Origin: Actinacidiphila rubida
Lineage (GTDB): Bacteria; Actinomycetota; Actinomycetes; Streptomycetales; Streptomycetaceae
Assembly: GCF_900110255.1 (NCBI RefSeq)
Contig: NZ_FODD01000002.1
Span: 1-64,000 of the forward strand
Reading direction: 5' to 3'
Length of the DNA stretch: 64,000 bases
The position numbers and the translations under genes were made by a program. Positions 61,269 through 64,000 of the stretch are shown piece by piece; position 1 is the stretch's first letter, and each line of letters opens with the position of its first letter. Under the pieces are notes generated by a model. It did no database searches. It worked only from the letters and a program-made list of their open reading frames with translations, and was not told the origin of the DNA.

Positions 61269-62144
61269 TCAGAGGGAGTTCGCCTCGGTGGGAGCGGGCG
61301 GCCGCCAGGACAGCAGCCGGCGTTCGAGCTTGCCGATCAGCCATTCCGCGCCGAGCACGATCACCGCGATGACGAGCATCGTGGCGAACACGCCGTTGGG
61401 ATCGAAGTTGTTCTGCGCGGTCTTGATGACCAGGCCCAGTCCGCTCTGCGCTCCGAGCACCTCGCCGACGAGCGCGCCGACGATGGCGAAGCCGAAGGCG
61501 CTGTGCAGGCTGGCGATGATCCAGGTCAGCGCCGAGGGCACGATGACGTGCCGGGTGATCTGCGTCCGGGAGGCCCCGAGCACCCGGACGTTGGCGAGGA
61601 CGCTGCGGTCGACCTCGCGGACGCCCTGGAAGGCGTTGAAGAAGACGATGAAGAACACCAGCACCGCGGCGAGCAGGATCTTCGGGGTGACGCCGATGCC
61701 GAAGGCCACGATGAAGATCGAGCCGAGGACGATGCGCGGAACGGCGTTGACCATCTTGATGTAGGGACCGAGGACGTCGGAGAGGTAACGGCTCTGGCCG
61801 AGCGCGACCCCGAAGACGATGCCGGTCACGGCACCCACGGCGAAGCCGGCGAGCGCTTCCTGGATGGTGGTCCAGATGTTCTGGTAGAAGGAGCCGAACT
61901 GGGTTCCGTGCTGGAAGAGTTCGATGAGCCTCTTCCAGATGCCGGAGGGCTGCCCGTAGAAGAACGGGTCGACGATGCCCCACGTCGTGGACAGCTGCCA
62001 GCCGCCGATGACGACGGCCGCGAGGGCGATCCGGCCCGCCCACACCAGGGCGGTGCGGCGACGCGCGGCCCGCCGGGCGGCGCTCGCGGCCGCGCCCTTG
62101 GTGACGTCGGAGAGGGCGGCGGAAGCGGTGGACGTCGTGCTCAT
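61269..62144 (-). CDS. ABC transporter permease (SsuC/TauC-like)
   Basis: A 291-aa protein with an ATG overlapping the ATPase stop (ATGA). It has about six membrane helices. The EAA loop reads EVDRSVLANVRVLGASRTQI, and the family start GGWQLSTTWGIVDPFFYGQPSGIWKRL is typical of SsuC/TauC permeases. It forms the channel with the ATPase and lipoprotein. Confidence 0.9.
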   Translation of the reverse strand: MSTTSTASAALSDVTKGAAASAARRAARRRTALVWAGRIALAAVVIGGWQLSTTWGIVDPFFYGQPSGIWKRLIELFQHGTQFGSFYQNIWTTIQEALAGFAVGAVTGIVFGVALGQSRYLSDVLGPYIKMVNAVPRIVLGSIFIVAFGIGVTPKILLAAVLVFFIVFFNAFQGVREVDRSVLANVRVLGASRTQITRHVIVPSALTWIIASLHSAFGFAIVGALVGEVLGAQSGLGLVIKTAQNNFDPNGVFATMLVIAVIVLGAEWLIGKLERRLLSWRPPAPTEANSL

Positions 62145-63001
62145 GCCGTGCCTCCCGCGGTGAGGGCGTAGGCGCGTTCGACCTCTTCGCGCAGGGTGTC
62201 CCAGATCTGGTGCTGGAGTTCGATGAACCGTGGCTGGAAGCGGATCTCCTGGACCGAGCCGCGCGGCCGCGGCAGGTCGATGTCGAAGACCGCCTTGACC
62301 GAGCCCGGGCCGGACGTCATCACGACGACCCGGTCGGCGAGTGCCACCGCTTCGTCGAGATCGTGGGTGATGAAGATGACGGACGGCCGGATCTGCTCCC
62401 ACAGGTTCAGCAGCTCGGTCGACATGATCGCCTTCGTCTGCACGTCGAGGGCGCCGAACGGCTCGTCCATGATCAGGATCCTGGGTTCGTTGATCAGGGC
62501 GGCGGCCATCGCGACGCGCTTGCGCATGCCGCCGGACAGCTGGTGCGGGTAGCGGTCCTCGAAACCGGCGAGGCCGACGCGGCGCAGCCAGTCACGGGCC
62601 GACGCCTGCGCCTGGCGCTTGGGCACCCGGCGGAAGACGGGACCCATCAGGACGTTGCCGAGGACCGTCTTCCAGGGCAGCAGCGCGTCGGTCTGGAACA
62701 TGAAGCTGACGCCGTCGGTGATGCCGTCCACCTCGCGGCCGCCGACGCGGACGGACCCCTCGCTGGGCCGGTCGAGGCCGGACACCATGCTCAGCGTCGT
62801 CGACTTGCCGCAGCCGGTGGGACCGACCACCGCGCAGAACTGGCCGGGTTCCACGGTGAACGAGACGCCGCTCAGCGCCGTGAACACCTCGCCTGCGGGG
62901 GTCAGGAATCGTTTCGTGAGCCCGGATATCTCGATGCGTGCGTCCGCCTGGTCCGCCGCACCGGTGCCCGGGCTCGTCGCGACATCGTTGCGCGAGGCCA
63001 T
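62141..63001 (-). CDS. ABC transporter ATP-binding protein (SsuB/TauB-like)
   Basis: A 286-aa ATPase: Walker A GPTGCGKST, Q-loop (SFMFQTDALLPWKTV), signature LSGGMRKR, Walker B ILIMDEPFGALD, H-loop THDLDEA. It is the first gene of the importer operon. Its upstream 315-base gap is shared with the divergent sensor kinase, whose two-component system could control it. Confidence 0.92.
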   Translation of the reverse strand: MASRNDVATSPGTGAADQADARIEISGLTKRFLTPAGEVFTALSGVSFTVEPGQFCAVVGPTGCGKSTTLSMVSGLDRPSEGSVRVGGREVDGITDGVSFMFQTDALLPWKTVLGNVLMGPVFRRVPKRQAQASARDWLRRVGLAGFEDRYPHQLSGGMRKRVAMAAALINEPRILIMDEPFGALDVQTKAIMSTELLNLWEQIRPSVIFITHDLDEAVALADRVVVMTSGPGSVKAVFDIDLPRPRGSVQEIRFQPRFIELQHQIWDTLREEVERAYALTAGGTA

Positions 63002-63316
63002 GGGGGGACCGCTTCCTTCCGTCGTTCGGGAATCCCCGGCCGTTCCGCGCGGTCCGCCGGGCGGTGTGCCCGGGGTTCCTCGCAGGCCGAGGAAGGCAGA
63101 CGCTAGAGACGGCACCGCGTTACGTCGCTGTTTCCGAGCTATCCCGCGAAAGCCGCGTAACCCGGAGTTCTGCTCGTTTTGCTCAGCGGGCGGAGGGTGG
63201 GCAGCGGCCGGTGGGTGCGGCACAATCGCGCCACCCGCGCATTCAGGAACGCCTGTCCAGGAGCGGGCGTCCGGCGGACGCCCGGCGCGAGGCGCCACCG
63301 CAACGAAGAGGTACCT
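63002..63316. other. Divergent intergenic region
   Basis: A 315-base gap between the ABC operon and the sensor kinase. No gene is seen; the middle (63120-63185) is less GC-rich and probably holds both promoters. Confidence 0.4.
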
Positions 63317-64000
63317 GTGACACCCATCCGCTTCCGGGCAGGACGCGGCGGAAGGCGCCGGCTTTCCACCCGGATCCTCGCCAACGAACTGGCCATCCTC
63401 GCGCTCACCGGCCTGATCGGCTTCGTCCTGTTCGCGTTCGCGCAGCGGGCCGAACTCGACCGCTCCTACGAGCAGCGGGCGCTGGCGATCGCCCGGATCG
63501 CGGTGGCGGATCCGCAGATCCGGCAGGCCACCGAGTACGGGGACCGCGACCACGTCGTGCAGTCCGTCGCCCAGCGCATCGGCCAGGCCGCCCACGCGTC
63601 GTACGTGGTGGTGATCGACCTGCACCGTATACGGCACTCGCACCCGATGGCGGCCCTGATCGGGAAGCCGGTCGCCGAGCCGATCGTGGTCAGGGACGGC
63701 CATTCGCACGTCGGCATCGACCAGGGCGCGTTGGGGCGCTCCGCCAACGCCAAGGCTCCCCTGTACGGTACTTCGGGCGCCCTGGTCGGCGAGGTGTCCG
63801 TCGGCATCCCGGAACGCGCCGTGCTCAGCGAGTTGTGGTCCGAGCTGCCGACCTTCGGGCTCTACGCCGCGCTCGCCACCGCGATCGGCGCGGCCGCGGC
63901 CTCCCTGCTGGCCCGCCGGCTGAAGCGGACCACGTTCGGCCTGGAGCTGGAGGAGATCGCCTGCCTGTTGCAGGACCGGGAGGCGATGCTGCACGGCATC
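63317..64000 (+). CDS. CitA/DcuS-like sensor histidine kinase, N-terminal part
   Basis: 228 residues are visible; the gene leaves the window. The GTG start follows GAAGAGG. A membrane helix (about 20-42) is followed by an extracytoplasmic sensor with the family sequence YVVVIDLHRIRHSHPMAALIGKPV and PLYGTSGALVGEVSVGIPE (sCache/PDC fold). A second helix lies at about 180-200 (FGLYAALATAIGAAAASLLA). Relatives sense di- and tricarboxylates such as citrate or fumarate. It may control the divergent ABC importer or a transporter beyond the window. Confidence 0.85.
   Translation, partial: MTPIRFRAGRGGRRRLSTRILANELAILALTGLIGFVLFAFAQRAELDRSYEQRALAIARIAVADPQIRQATEYGDRDHVVQSVAQRIGQAAHASYVVVIDLHRIRHSHPMAALIGKPVAEPIVVRDGHSHVGIDQGALGRSANAKAPLYGTSGALVGEVSVGIPERAVLSELWSELPTFGLYAALATAIGAAAASLLARRLKRTTFGLELEEIACLLQDREAMLHGI

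Overview
The window is very GC-rich DNA with GTG starts, strong AGGAG-type ribosome sites, Sec-secreted hydrolases and families typical of streptomycetes: a STAND/NB-ARC-TPR protein, DUF397, an S8 protease beside a LuxR-like regulator, and an HTH plus Clp-N pair. Two genes carry the rare TTA codon read by the bldA tRNA. It is most likely a chromosomal segment of Streptomyces or a close relative (Streptomycetaceae). I saw no rRNA, tRNA, CRISPR array, phage or insertion sequence. I recognised families by reading the translations and ran no database search.

Layout. 1-5.6 kb: secreted carbohydrate-active genes (partial GH59, GH43, an I36/FG-GAP protein, and a CBM56 beta-helix protein behind a LacI-type operator). 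5.7-15 kb: small-molecule metabolism, with a DHA2 exporter, alpha/beta hydrolases, two SDRs, a cupin, a YceI protein, and a TetR-SDR-alcohol dehydrogenase operon behind three contiguous 17-bp palindromic units. 15-20.2 kb: a LuxR-like regulator divergent from a 1,399-aa subtilase with BNR-type repeats. 20.4-24.6 kb: NB-ARC-TPR protein, DUF397 protein and MFS exporter. 25-34 kb: an 8.5-kb secreted RHS/YD-repeat polymorphic toxin with an HExxH (zincin-like) C-terminus and a small zinc-ribbon gene directly downstream, where an immunity gene would sit. 34-38 kb: lipoprotein plus ECF sigma factor (TTA codon), an RDD membrane protein, and four unrecognised small genes including a nine-cysteine protein.

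38.5-44.1 kb: a membrane-bound single-module NRPS of the epsilon-poly-lysine synthetase (Pls) type, overlapping an M1 zinc aminopeptidase. This is a candidate cationic homopoly(amino acid) locus, closed by a 26-bp perfect hairpin. 44.2-50 kb: amino-acid permease, SDR, VOC protein, secreted metallophosphatase and amidohydrolase. 50.1-55.9 kb: cell-envelope glycosylation (PIG-V-like mannosyltransferase, YfhO-like protein, GT2, GtrA). 55.9-60 kb: HTH/Clp-N pair with twin palindromes, an EEP-family membrane hydrolase, and an OmpR-type two-component system. 60-63 kb: an ABC importer of the nitrate/sulfonate/taurine type. 63.3 kb to the end: a CitA/DcuS-like sensor kinase running off the window.

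The best leads for something undescribed are the RHS metallopeptidase toxin with its zinc-ribbon partner, the Pls-like synthetase with its peptidase, and the cluster of four unknown genes at 36.3-37.9 kb. Many convergent gene pairs are separated by long perfect or near-perfect hairpins, which I annotate as bidirectional terminators.
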